A DNA stretch of 64,000 nucleotides from Solitalea canadensis DSM 3403 (GTDB taxonomy: Bacteria; Bacteroidota; Bacteroidia; Sphingobacteriales; Sphingobacteriaceae), in contig NC_017770.1 in the NCBI RefSeq assembly GCF_000242635.2, positions 1,686,669-1,750,668 of the forward strand. Direction: 5' to 3'. The position numbers and the translations under genes are program-made. Shown here piece after piece: positions 16,282 through 24,731 of this stretch (position 1 is the stretch's first letter; every line of letters starts with the position of its first letter). The notes under the pieces are model-generated. The model made no database searches. It saw only the letters and a list, made by a program, of their open reading frames with translations, and was not told the DNA's origin.

Positions 16282-17187
16282 TTATTTCCAAAGTTTTTCA
16301 GGATAAACACCCTGAGCAATCAGTTTTTTAAGTTCATTGCTAACAAACTCTTTATCTTCTGTATAAGTAACACCAAACCAGGTTCCATCATTTTCGAATA
16401 CTTTAACAACTGCCGATTTATCATCGATCATTTGTTGTACAGGAAGAGGGATAAAGTATTCTGATTTAGGATCTTGAGCATTTTCATTCAAGAAATCCAC
16501 GAAACGATCTTTAAAACGTTTGAATACATCAGGAGTAAAGCCCCAGAAATTCATGGATACAACTGTATTATCAGGTAATATCCCTTTACCGGTTTTATCA
16601 TCGTACTCAACTTCTCCGCTACCATTGCGCTGAATTTTTGTACGCTCAATAACTTCAGATAAGTTTCCGTTTGCATCTACCTGGCAGCAGCCTCGAGATA
16701 CCGAACCAAAGTCTGATAACGTATTTCCTAATACGTAACCAACCATTGAATATTGACCTTCTTTTAGATCTGTAGAAAGGTAATCACCTAAAATTTTATA
16801 GGCCTCAGGTCCATAATAATCATCAGCATTAATTACAGCGAAAGGAGTTTGAATATTAGCAGCCGCAGCAATAACGGCATGACCGGTACCCCAAGGTTTA
16901 GCACGCTCAATACCTGCAGGAATTACATCCGAAGGCTCTTCTAAACGCTGAATGGCATACTCAACTTCAACACCTGCATTTTTTAGCTTCTGATCAAAAA
17001 GATCACGAACATCTTTTTCAATTTCTTCGCGAACGATAAAAACAACTTTTCCAAAGCCTGCTTTAACAGCATCATATAAAGAATAGTCCATTAAGCATTC
17101 TCCGTTAGGACCAAATTTGTCAATCTGTTTTACACCTCCGTAACGGCTGCCCATACCAGCTGCTAAAACTAATAATGTAGGTTTCAT
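16282..17187 (-). CDS. Sugar-phosphate nucleotidyltransferase family protein
   Basis: A 301-residue protein with the nucleotide-binding signature LAAGMGSRYGGVKQ at residues 8-21, VINADDYYG near 118 (metal-binding Asp), and GRCCQV-like SRGCCQVDANG near 163. This is the NTP_transferase fold (PF00483), which joins a nucleoside triphosphate and a sugar phosphate. It is not a close match to GalU or RmlA and the sugar is unknown. No sugar-modifying genes are adjacent; the divergent neighbour is a sugar transporter. Confidence 0.8.
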   Translation of the reverse strand: MKPTLLVLAAGMGSRYGGVKQIDKFGPNGECLMDYSLYDAVKAGFGKVVFIVREEIEKDVRDLFDQKLKNAGVEVEYAIQRLEEPSDVIPAGIERAKPWGTGHAVIAAAANIQTPFAVINADDYYGPEAYKILGDYLSTDLKEGQYSMVGYVLGNTLSDFGSVSRGCCQVDANGNLSEVIERTKIQRNGSGEVEYDDKTGKGILPDNTVVSMNFWGFTPDVFKRFKDRFVDFLNENAQDPKSEYFIPLPVQQMIDDKSAVVKVFENDGTWFGVTYTEDKEFVSNELKKLIAQGVYPEKLWK

Positions 17188-17471
17188 TTGATAAATATTG
17201 TTTCTTTAATGTTAAAAGTTAGATAGAGATAAATTTAAATAATTCAGTTAATAGCCATTTTTAAGCCAAAACGCCGTAAATATCAACATTTAAATTTAAA
17301 ATTATTATAAAATAATTGATTGTTAATTTAATGGACAAATGCAATAATTGTGCTATTGGTTATATTGTAGATTAAGTATTTTTTAAATTTTGTTAAATAA
17401 ATTGTTTTAAATATGAAAAATCTTAATTACGTTAGCTTACTTAATAACAAAAACCAATAGATATTTTCAAA
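17188..17471. promoter_or_regulatory. Divergent promoter region
   Basis: 284 bases of very AT-rich sequence separate the nucleotidyltransferase (minus) from the sugar transporter (plus). I see no open frame, hairpin or convincing TTTG/TAnnTTTG pair, although promoters for both genes must be here. Confidence 0.4.
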
Positions 17472-18800
17472 ATGTCAGACTCTTCAACCTCAACCTTAGC
17501 ACCTCAACGTGATACACAACCAGTATCTCGTGGCCTATTTTCCCCGATTGTCATAATTGGTGTTCTGTTCTTTATGTTCGGCTTTGTAACATGGCTTAAC
17601 GGAACACTTATCCAATTTTTTGACTTAGTAGGAGAACAAGCCTTATTAATTCCGTTTGCTTTTTTCATTGCTTATTTTGTTTTAGCATTACCATCCTCTT
17701 ACATTTTGAAGGTAACAGGCTATAAAAATGGAATGGCTTTAGGATTGTTCATTATGGCAATTGGGTGTTCCTTATTTATTCCGGCTGCAACTACACGCAC
17801 GTTTGGATTATTCTTAACAGGATTATTTATTCAAGCCTCAGGAATGGCGTTATTACAAACAGCCTGTAATCCATACGTAAGTATTTTAGGTCCCATTGAA
17901 AGCGCGGCTAATCGCATTAGCATTATGGGTATTTGCAATAAGTTAGCAGGTATTTTTACTATTTTTCTGGGAGCAGTTATTCTTAAAAATGCTACAAAAA
18001 TTGAGGAACAATTAAAAGTAACAACAGATGCTGTATTGAAAAATACCATGTTACAAGAACTGGCATCACGTCTAATCATTACATACATCGTTCTAACTAT
18101 CGTGTTGGTGGTACTGGCCATTGCAATCAAAATGTCTTCACTGCCCGAAATAACGATGGAAGAAGATGAAGCAGATAACAGCACTGTAGCTTCAAGATCG
18201 TCAATATTTCAGTATCCACATGTTTGGTTAGGTTTCATCTGCATTTTTGTATATGTAGGAGCCGAGGTAATGGCAGGCGATGTAATTGGGTTGTATGGCA
18301 AATCCTCTAATATTCCGTTAGAAGTAACTAAATTTTTTACGCCTGCAACTTTGGTAGCGATGTTAGTAGGTTATATTGTAGGTATTATCACAATTCCTAA
18401 ATACATATCTCAAGATAAGGCATTGCGAATTTGTGCGATCTTAGGTGCTGTATTTACGGTAGGTGCCTATTTTGCAAGTGGCTATATGGCTATTGCAATG
18501 ATTGTTTTGCTTGGATTAGCCAATTCATTAATGTGGCCGGCTATATTTCCGCTCGGAATTGATGGTTTAGGGAAGTTTACGAAAGTAGGGGCTGCCATTC
18601 TAATCATGGGTATTGCAGGTGGCGCTATAATTCCATTGATATATGGAGGTTTGTATAATCCTAAAGCTATCTTTAGTTTCCTGTATTCACCTTCAATTGA
18701 CTATAAGCTGGCATTTTTGATTTGTACATTCCCATGTTACCTGTATATTTTATACTATGCGGTTGCGGGACATAAGGTTAAAAATCCAAAATATTTATAA
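17472..18800 (+). CDS. Sugar MFS transporter, FucP/GluP family
   Basis: A 442-residue transporter with 12 predicted membrane segments. The sequence FFMFGFVTWLNGTLIQFF in the first helix and QTACNPYVSILGP in helix 4-5 are typical of the FucP subfamily, which imports L-fucose, glucose or galactose with protons. Here glucose/galactose (GluP-like) is the better guess, from the N-terminal PIVIIGVLFFMFGFVTWLN block. A short hairpin terminator follows. A second member of the family lies about 0.3 kb downstream. Confidence 0.85.
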   Translation: MSDSSTSTLAPQRDTQPVSRGLFSPIVIIGVLFFMFGFVTWLNGTLIQFFDLVGEQALLIPFAFFIAYFVLALPSSYILKVTGYKNGMALGLFIMAIGCSLFIPAATTRTFGLFLTGLFIQASGMALLQTACNPYVSILGPIESAANRISIMGICNKLAGIFTIFLGAVILKNATKIEEQLKVTTDAVLKNTMLQELASRLIITYIVLTIVLVVLAIAIKMSSLPEITMEEDEADNSTVASRSSIFQYPHVWLGFICIFVYVGAEVMAGDVIGLYGKSSNIPLEVTKFFTPATLVAMLVGYIVGIITIPKYISQDKALRICAILGAVFTVGAYFASGYMAIAMIVLLGLANSLMWPAIFPLGIDGLGKFTKVGAAILIMGIAGGAIIPLIYGGLYNPKAIFSFLYSPSIDYKLAFLICTFPCYLYILYYAVAGHKVKNPKYL

Positions 18801-18815
18801 TAAATATCATAATTT

Positions 18816-18840
18816 ATAGGGCTTTAACGCCCTATTTTTA
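18816..18840 (+). terminator. Intrinsic terminator of the first sugar transporter
   Basis: ATAGGGC and GCCCTAT form a stem around TTTAAC, followed by TTTTTA. Confidence 0.75.
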
Positions 18841-18845
18841 CCCTG

Positions 18846-18872
18846 CATTTAGTGTATAAAATACACTAAATG
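18846..18872. promoter_or_regulatory. Perfect 12-base palindrome between the sugar transporters
   Basis: CATTTAGTGTAT and ATACACTAAATG flank AAA. The arms are perfect and the size suits a dimeric repressor, but it lies almost 0.3 kb before the second transporter. A role as operator or as an RNA hairpin is equally possible. Confidence 0.4.
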
Positions 18873-18963
18873 AAAAATTAAACTTCCTACTATTCAAGCG
18901 TGTAACAGAGGGAAGTATAATTATCTTTTGAAATTTGAAAATAGTAATTAGATTAGCCAACTG

Positions 18964-19024
18964 AACTTTTGAAAACAATAGTATCGGCGAAATTTTTAAT
19001 TAACTTGACGCTGTTTCAAAAGTT
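18964..19024. repeat. Inverted repeat AACTTTTGAAAACA / TGTTTCAAAAGTT
   Basis: Arms at 18964-18977 and 19012-19024 differ by one base and enclose 34 bases of unrelated sequence. They lie upstream of the second sugar transporter. They could be a regulator site or the remains of a very small inserted element; no open frame is inside. Confidence 0.4.
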
Positions 19025-19129
19025 TAAAGCTCCCATTAAAATGCTGAAATCAACCAACTGCTTACATGGGAATTTTACGACCAATTGCACAAACACAAAA
19101 ATTCAATAAACTTGATTGACTTATAACAT

Positions 19130-19327
19130 TATAGTACAGAAAATTCAAAAACCAATTGGGGGCAATTCATCCCCTTAGCTAGCGTTTTCTTCTTTTGGGG
19201 ATTTGTAGCCGCAAGTAATGATATCTTAATCCCTGTTTTCAAAAAAGCATTTGATTTAACACAAGGAGAAAGCCAATTAGTAGCTTTCGCTTTCTATGTA
19301 GCCTATACCGTTGGTTCTCTAATTTAT
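19130..19327 (+). other. N-terminal coding part of the second sugar transporter without a start codon
   Basis: After a stop codon at 19124-19126 the frame of the downstream transporter stays open and encodes the family's missing first helix: STENSKTNWGQFIPLAS, then FFFWGFVAASNDILIPVF. None of its codons is ATG, GTG or TTG. The normal start would fall at TAT (19130-19132), just before AGT ACA GAA. This suggests a mutated or misread start codon, or use of a rare one. Confidence 0.7.
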
Positions 19328-20569
19328 ATGGGAATTTCAGTTTTAATAAAAGAAGACTTAGTAAACAAAATAGGGTACAAGAATGGATTGTCGGTTGGAT
19401 TAGTTATTTCAGCTTTGGGTACACTGTTATTTTATCCGGCTGCGAATACAGGATCATTTGCCTTGATGTTGTCAGGACTTTTTATAGTAGGGCTGGGATT
19501 TTCGCTACAACAAACAGTAGCAAATCCACTAGCAATTGCTTTAGGGCCAATTAAAACTGGTTCACAACGTTTAACACTGGCTGGTGGTATCAACAATTTC
19601 GGAACCACAATTGGTCCGTTAATTGTAAGTTTTGCCATTTTTGGTTCCAATGCCAATGAGAACACTACTGCCAGTATTGAAAGTGTAAAAATCCCTTATC
19701 TTGTGTTAGGACTTGCATTTTTAGTAGTGGGGATTTTATTAAAATTCTCATCATTACCTGAGAGACCAGAACTGGTTGAAGAAGATGATTCTCATGATAA
19801 AATAATTGTAAAAAAATCGGCTTTACAATACCCTCAATTAGTTATGGGAATGATTGCCATATTTTTATATGTTGGAGTTGAAGTGTCTACAGCTAGTAAT
19901 TTACCTGCTTATATGGAAACGGAATTAGGGTTTTTGACCAAAGATGTAGCTCCCTACATTTCTTTATATTGGGCAAGTTTAATGATTGGTCGATGGACTG
20001 GGGCAGTTGAAGCCTTTACTGAGAATATGAGCCTCTTAAAAATATTGCGTTTTGTTGCCCCTTACTTTGCTTTTGCAGTGTTTTTGGCCGTAAATGCTAT
20101 AGCTAAGCATGACTTAACTCCTTTTTATATATATGCATTAGTGATTTTGGTATTAATTGGAGCAGATATGGCAAGTAAAGGAAATCCTTCTAGAATGTTA
20201 TTAATTTTTTCTTGTTTAGGTATTTTAGCTATTGGCATTGGTATGGTAACTACTGGAATGGTCAGTGTTTATGCATTTACTAGCGTTGGTTTATTTTGCA
20301 GTACTCTTTGGCCTTGTATCTTTACCTTGGCAGTAAGTGGACTAGGTAAACACACAAGTCAAGGAAGTAGTTTCCTTATCATGATGATTATGGGAGGTGG
20401 TTTTGTTAGTGTATTCCAAGGTAAAATCGCCGAAATTATCGGAATCCAAAGCAGTTACATTGTTGGTGTTATTTGCTTTTCTTATTTAGCGTTTTATGCT
20501 TGGAAAGTAAGCAAAATTTTAAAAGCACACGGTATTAATTTCGAATCTAAAGCTGCTGCAGCTCACTAA
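19328..20569 (+). CDS. Sugar MFS transporter, FucP family, second copy
   Basis: From the first ATG the frame gives 413 residues with about 11 membrane segments. IGYKNGLSVGLVISALG and LQQTVANPLAIALGP are FucP-family motifs shared with the transporter at 17472. The first membrane helix is encoded upstream, at 19130-19327, where no start codon exists, so a protein starting here would lack about 66 residues including helix 1. It may be a recent pseudogene, may start at an unusual codon, or may reflect a sequencing error. Codon use and reading frame are otherwise intact, which argues for recent function. Confidence 0.75.
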   Translation: MGISVLIKEDLVNKIGYKNGLSVGLVISALGTLLFYPAANTGSFALMLSGLFIVGLGFSLQQTVANPLAIALGPIKTGSQRLTLAGGINNFGTTIGPLIVSFAIFGSNANENTTASIESVKIPYLVLGLAFLVVGILLKFSSLPERPELVEEDDSHDKIIVKKSALQYPQLVMGMIAIFLYVGVEVSTASNLPAYMETELGFLTKDVAPYISLYWASLMIGRWTGAVEAFTENMSLLKILRFVAPYFAFAVFLAVNAIAKHDLTPFYIYALVILVLIGADMASKGNPSRMLLIFSCLGILAIGIGMVTTGMVSVYAFTSVGLFCSTLWPCIFTLAVSGLGKHTSQGSSFLIMMIMGGGFVSVFQGKIAEIIGIQSSYIVGVICFSYLAFYAWKVSKILKAHGINFESKAAAAH

Positions 20570-20585
20570 TTAGGTATTATAACAT

Positions 20586-20637
20586 AAAAAAACAGAGAAG
20601 GCTGATCAAAATTGATCAGCCTTCTCTGTTTTTTATG
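20586..20637. terminator. Bidirectional intrinsic terminator
   Basis: AAAAACAGAGAAGGCTGATCAA and its exact reverse complement surround AA, giving a perfect long stem with A and T tracts, between convergent genes. Confidence 0.95.
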
Positions 20638-20648
20638 TTTCTTGTTAA

Positions 20649-20873
20649 TTAAAACAAACGCTTAATGATTTGAACAATTAATGAAAGTACAATACTAACA
20701 AGGATCATTGTAGTTATTGGAAAATAAAACCTCACATTTCCTTTTTCAAAACGAATATCACCTGGTAAATTACCTATCCAATGAAGTTTATCATAAAAGA
20801 AATAGATAATTATACCGATCAATAGGATGATTAAACCAATTCCAATTATAATCTTTCCGGTCTCACTGTTCAT
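20649..20873 (-). CDS. DUF2905 family small membrane protein
   Basis: A 74-residue protein with two membrane helices (about 8-27 and 52-71). The intervening block KLHWIGNLPGDIRFEKGNVR is the DUF2905 hallmark. The function is unknown. The gene stands on the minus strand between a terminator and a word-repeat element. Confidence 0.85.
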   Translation of the reverse strand: MNSETGKIIIGIGLIILLIGIIIYFFYDKLHWIGNLPGDIRFEKGNVRFYFPITTMILVSIVLSLIVQIIKRLF

Positions 20874-20879
20874 TGTTAG

Positions 20880-21055
20880 TTTTGATTTGAGATGTGAGAT
20901 ATGGGATATGAGATATGAGATAAAACTAATAGGCTAATCTAAATCCTTCCATCTTGTTATCTCGAATCTTATATTTCGATGAGAGATTACTAATAGTTTA
21001 TTTTCCATTTAATTATCTCAAATCTCAAATCTAAATATCTCAAATCTATTTAACA
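20880..21055. repeat. Inverted word-repeat element, second copy of the GAGATATGAGAT word
   Basis: The left arm, 20884-20922, repeats GAGATGTGAGATATGGGATA and GAGATATGAGATAA. The right arm, 21013-21050, has TATCTCAAATCTCAAATCTA and ATATCTCAAATCTATT. About 90 bases lie between, one part of which reads ATCTCGAATCTTATATTTC. Words and mirrored layout match 12396-12576. It lies between two minus-strand genes, just after the S46 peptidase stop codon. Confidence 0.8.
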
Positions 21056-23220
21056 CCTAATTCAGTTAAAATGAAATCGGCTTTATCCACTTTCTGGGCA
21101 ACCCATAATACATAACGAATATCAACACCAATTGAACGGCTATAACTTTCGTTCCAAGCAAAGTCGTTAATTGTTGCACTGTATGCACGATCAAAGTTTA
21201 CACCGATAAGATTACCGTTTGCATCCATGATCGGACTACCTGAGTTACCTCCGGTGGTATCCATGTTATATAATAAGGCAACCGGTACGTCATCAGCTTT
21301 AGGATTCTTGAACATTCCAAAATCTTTTTTCTGATATAGTTCACGAATTACATCCGGATATTTAAACTCCGGATTTCCGGTAGCTCCTTTTTCAATTATT
21401 CCTTTAATACCTGTAAAAGGTGAATAATAAGTTGCATCAACAGGGGTGTAACCACGTACATAACCGTAGGTTAAGCGTAATGTACTATTGGCATCAGGAA
21501 TAAAATCCTTTTTCTTATACAATTCTTTAACAGTAACATAATCGCCCATGAGCTTATTAAGTGTTCCTTCACGTTTTTGCTTGATTGGATCAAGAACAGC
21601 CGTTTGTTCGTTAACTTGATTAACGAAACTCATAATAGGTTCATCAAAGGCTAATAATTCTTTTTCAGTACTGCTGTTTAAAAGTTTTGCAGTGAACTCA
21701 GAATCTTTTAATGATGTGGTTAAAATGTGGTTAGTTGCTTCTTTGGCACTGGTTTCAATTCCTGTGTCCATTAATAGTAAACGTTGAACAGCATCAACTC
21801 TTTGTTCTTGAGGGAGCTTAAATCCATCTAACATCATTCTGTTAAATATCTTTTTATCTGACTCCAATACAAAGCTGTCGTATAAGCCATCAACAACTTT
21901 TTTAAAGCGCTCTTTATTTTGCTGGAAATATAGCGTCTTATTTGGAGCAGCTTCAGTTTGTTTTTTTAGAATACTTAATGCATTTGCAATTCCTAACAAG
22001 TTAGTACTGCTATAAAGCTCAGATAACCATAAGTCGCGCTGTGCATCTGCAAACACATCTTTGTACAGATTGTCAATGTTTTGTAATAGAGATCCGTATT
22101 GTTGGCTTAACTTAGGATCTCCGTTGATGAACTTTTGCATGTCATCATCTTCCGCACGTTTTTGCTCCACCAAACCAATTGAACGTAACCCTTGAAGTTT
22201 ACCCTGATAATTTTTCAAGCGGTTTGCATTTCTTTTGATACGCGTAGCTTGTTTTAGTTGCAAACCAACATTTCCTGTGCTGGCTTCTTCCATCGACTGG
22301 TTTTCAAAAGTATACAGATCAGAAATGTAGGGTAGAAGGTATTTTTCCTGGTATTCAAGATACTGAGCCGGACGGTGACGGAATGTTCGTCCTGGGTATC
22401 CTAAAATGAAAACAAAGTCGTTTTCGTTTACACCTTTGGGATTTACTTTTAAGAACTTCTTAGGTTTATATGGTACGTTATCTTTTGAATAAGCAGCAGA
22501 TGAACCATCTTTTCCAACATAAGCTCTTACAAACGAGAAATCGCCGGTGTGGCGTGGCCATACCCAGTTATCTGTTTCACCACCAAACTCACCAACCGAA
22601 CGTTGAGGAATATATACAAGACGAATGTCTTTTATGGTTTTATACTTGAATAATACATATGATTTACCCATGAACATTTCTGAAACCTGGGCTTTTATTG
22701 TTTTATCCTGAGCTTCAGCTTCACGCTCTAATTCGGTACTTTTATTCTGTATGATACGAATACGTTCTGCAGGATCGTTGGTTGCAGCTGCAGCGTTTAA
22801 TATCTTCGTAGAAACATCTTCATAAGAATCAGTAATTCTTACTGTTAAACCTTTTGCTTCAATTTCCTGCTCACGTGTTTTAGCAACAAAACCGTTTTCA
22901 AGGTAATTATGTTCAGGGGTACTGGCTAATTGTACTGCACTGAAGGCACAATGGTGATTAGTTATGATTAAACCTTCGTTTGAAACAAATGAACCGCTAC
23001 AACCGCTTATTTGTACCAAAGCATCAATAAGGCTAAGACCGTTGGGGTTATAAATGTCGGATTGGTTGATCTTCAGACCTGCTTTTTTAAGGTCGAGTTT
23101 TTTAATCTCACTCAATGGATACATCCCTTCATCAGGCGGATTTACACTTACTGGCGGAGTAAATGCCGATGAAATAACAAGACTTACTCCCAAAGGAATG
23201 CTTAATAAATATTTCTTCAT
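21046..23220 (-). CDS. S46 family dipeptidyl peptidase, DPP11-like
   Basis: A 724-residue exported peptidase from the ATG at 23220; the longer open frame to 23316 has only a TTG and runs through a hairpin. The signal peptide is MKKYLLSIPLGVSLVISSA. The S46 triad shows as His89/90 in NHHC, an Asp in the GGETDNWVWPRHTGDF block and Ser660 in GGNSGSP. Eighteen residues after the serine is an Arg (NFDR), the position of Arg673 in P. gingivalis DPP11, which selects Asp or Glu at P1; DPP7 has Gly there. So it likely releases dipeptides with acidic P1 residues in the periplasm. A C-terminal sorting domain is absent. Confidence 0.88.
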   Translation of the reverse strand: MKKYLLSIPLGVSLVISSAFTPPVSVNPPDEGMYPLSEIKKLDLKKAGLKINQSDIYNPNGLSLIDALVQISGCSGSFVSNEGLIITNHHCAFSAVQLASTPEHNYLENGFVAKTREQEIEAKGLTVRITDSYEDVSTKILNAAAATNDPAERIRIIQNKSTELEREAEAQDKTIKAQVSEMFMGKSYVLFKYKTIKDIRLVYIPQRSVGEFGGETDNWVWPRHTGDFSFVRAYVGKDGSSAAYSKDNVPYKPKKFLKVNPKGVNENDFVFILGYPGRTFRHRPAQYLEYQEKYLLPYISDLYTFENQSMEEASTGNVGLQLKQATRIKRNANRLKNYQGKLQGLRSIGLVEQKRAEDDDMQKFINGDPKLSQQYGSLLQNIDNLYKDVFADAQRDLWLSELYSSTNLLGIANALSILKKQTEAAPNKTLYFQQNKERFKKVVDGLYDSFVLESDKKIFNRMMLDGFKLPQEQRVDAVQRLLLMDTGIETSAKEATNHILTTSLKDSEFTAKLLNSSTEKELLAFDEPIMSFVNQVNEQTAVLDPIKQKREGTLNKLMGDYVTVKELYKKKDFIPDANSTLRLTYGYVRGYTPVDATYYSPFTGIKGIIEKGATGNPEFKYPDVIRELYQKKDFGMFKNPKADDVPVALLYNMDTTGGNSGSPIMDANGNLIGVNFDRAYSATINDFAWNESYSRSIGVDIRYVLWVAQKVDKADFILTELGVK

Positions 23221-23262
23221 GTGCTTACTGAAAATTATAACGGGACTAAGGTACACATAAAA

Positions 23263-23297
23263 TGAAAAAGCCCCACCGGGGTGGCGGGTGCTTTTCC
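23263..23297 (-). promoter_or_regulatory. Terminator-like hairpin in the S46 peptidase leader
   Basis: On the minus strand AAAAGCACCCG, CCACCCCGGTGG and GGCTTTTTC form a GC-rich stem ending in T residues, 43 bases before the start codon. It looks like an attenuator in the 5' leader. I found no leader peptide and no known riboswitch upstream. Confidence 0.45.
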
Positions 23298-23526
23298 AAC
23301 AATTAAACCAAACCAAAAACCAAAAAAATCTTTATTTACATAACATTACGTACCACATACTTGTTGTACAGTAAGCGCTTTTTTACAAAGTTTCTTATAG
23401 TTATTATACATTCTATAAAAACTATGCCAACAATTAAATAGCTATTAAGAATAATTTTATATTCGCAATGTGTACGAAAAACTGCACGATTTCTGTTTAC
23501 TATTTTAAACGTAAGATCTAAAAAAA
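23298..23526. other. Intergenic divergent region
   Basis: The space between the S46 leader hairpin and the fRMsr gene is AT-rich, with no open frame or hairpin that I can support. It should hold the promoters of both genes. Confidence 0.3.
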
Positions 23527-24003
23527 ATGGCTGAAGACCTCAAAATCATCGATTCTACCGACAAAAAGCAACAATATGAATCTCTGGTACCGCAGCTTAA
23601 AGGACTGTTAAGTGGCGAAGATGATCTTATTGCGAACCTGGCTAATGTCGCTGCGGCGTTAAAACAGGCGTTTAATTTTTTCTGGGTCGGATTTTACCTT
23701 GTTAAAGATAATGAATTGGTATTAGGGCCTTTTCAGGGTCCAATTGCTTGTACCAGAATTGGTTTCGGAAAAGGAGTGTGTGGTACATCATGGAAACAAC
23801 AAGAAATTATTATTGTTGATAATGTTGAAGAATTTCCGGGTCACATCGCTTGTAGTTCACTTTCTAAGTCAGAAATTGTTGTTCCTGTACTGAAAAATGG
23901 AATTGTTGTAGCGGTTTTAGACATTGATAGTGATGAGCTGGCTCAGTTCGATGAAACCGATGCTACTTATCTTGAACAGATCGTTAGCTTGCTGAAGTTT
24001 TAA
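23527..24003 (+). CDS. msrC: Free methionine-(R)-sulfoxide reductase, GAF type
   Basis: A 158-residue single GAF-domain protein. The three family cysteines are visible: in GPIACTRIGFGKGVCGTSW (two) and in GHIACSSLSKSEIVVPV. The aromatic NFFWVGFYLV and DIDSDELAQFDE blocks also match fRMsr, which reduces free methionine-R-sulfoxide with thioredoxin. It complements MsrA at the window's left edge. The glycosylase gene begins 24 bases later, so the two are probably co-transcribed, as a small oxidative and alkylation repair pair. Confidence 0.88.
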   Translation: MAEDLKIIDSTDKKQQYESLVPQLKGLLSGEDDLIANLANVAAALKQAFNFFWVGFYLVKDNELVLGPFQGPIACTRIGFGKGVCGTSWKQQEIIIVDNVEEFPGHIACSSLSKSEIVVPVLKNGIVVAVLDIDSDELAQFDETDATYLEQIVSLLKF

Positions 24004-24027
24004 CTTCTTTACTAAGAATTTGTTGCC

Positions 24028-24666
24028 TTGGAATTAGTAAACGGAATACGAAAAAAACTCGCTGAAGATTTTTATTTGCGTGATGATGTAGTACAAATCA
24101 GTCGCGACCTCTTAGGAAAATACTTGTATACAAAAATAAACGGTGTTGTAACAGGAGGGATGATTACTGAAACGGAGGCCTACCGTGCACCGCTTGACAG
24201 AGCTAGTCATGCTTATAATCTCCGACGTACTGCACGTACAGAAACAATGTTCATGCACGGCGGTACTTCGTATGTTTACCTGTGCTATGGAATCCATTCG
24301 CTTTTTAATGTGGTTACCAATTACAAGGATATACCTCATGCAGTGCTTATACGATCTATTGAGCCTACTGATGGTATTAACGTTCAGCTCGAAAGAAGAA
24401 AATTGAAAAAAGTGGAACCTCGTCTATCTTCGGGACCCGGAGCATTAGCGCAGGCTCTTGATATCACCAGAAAACAAAATGCATTAAGTCTCGATTCAGA
24501 CGAAATATGGATCGAAAACAATGATGTTTTAATTGATCCGGGAAATATTACGGCAACAACAAGGATAGGAGTGGATTATGCTGGAGAAGATGCAAAATTA
24601 CCTTGGCGTTTTTACATTACTGATAATATATTTGTCAGTAAGAAAATAAAAGCTGCTAAATTGTAG
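24028..24666 (+). CDS. DNA-3-methyladenine glycosylase (AAG/MPG type)
   Basis: A 212-residue protein of the AAG family, which excises 3-methyladenine, hypoxanthine and similar bases. GKYLYTKINGVVTGGMITETEAY (partly shown by GMITETEAY at residues 46-54) holds the catalytic Glu, followed by SHAYNLRRTARTETMF and YVYLCYGIHSLFNVVT, where the tyrosine that inserts into DNA lies. RLSSGPGALAQAL near 130 is also typical. The start codon is TTG, as no ATG lies before the conserved N-terminal part. A terminator follows. Confidence 0.9.
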   Translation: MELVNGIRKKLAEDFYLRDDVVQISRDLLGKYLYTKINGVVTGGMITETEAYRAPLDRASHAYNLRRTARTETMFMHGGTSYVYLCYGIHSLFNVVTNYKDIPHAVLIRSIEPTDGINVQLERRKLKKVEPRLSSGPGALAQALDITRKQNALSLDSDEIWIENNDVLIDPGNITATTRIGVDYAGEDAKLPWRFYITDNIFVSKKIKAAKL

Positions 24667-24677
24667 TGATAATATAG

Positions 24678-24708
24678 AAAACGCTTTACCAAGGCGTTTT
24701 TGATTTTT
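24678..24708 (+). terminator. Intrinsic terminator
   Basis: AAAACGC and GCGTTTT enclose TTTACCAAG, followed by TGATTTTT. It ends the fRMsr/glycosylase unit. Confidence 0.75.
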
Positions 24709-24731
24709 AAATACCAATCATAACCTAAACG

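Noticed and set aside
23221-23316. Longer N-terminus (32 residues) of the S46 peptidase
   Set aside because: It would start at TTG, place charged residues before the signal peptide and run through a leader hairpin; the ATG at 23220 begins a normal signal peptide.
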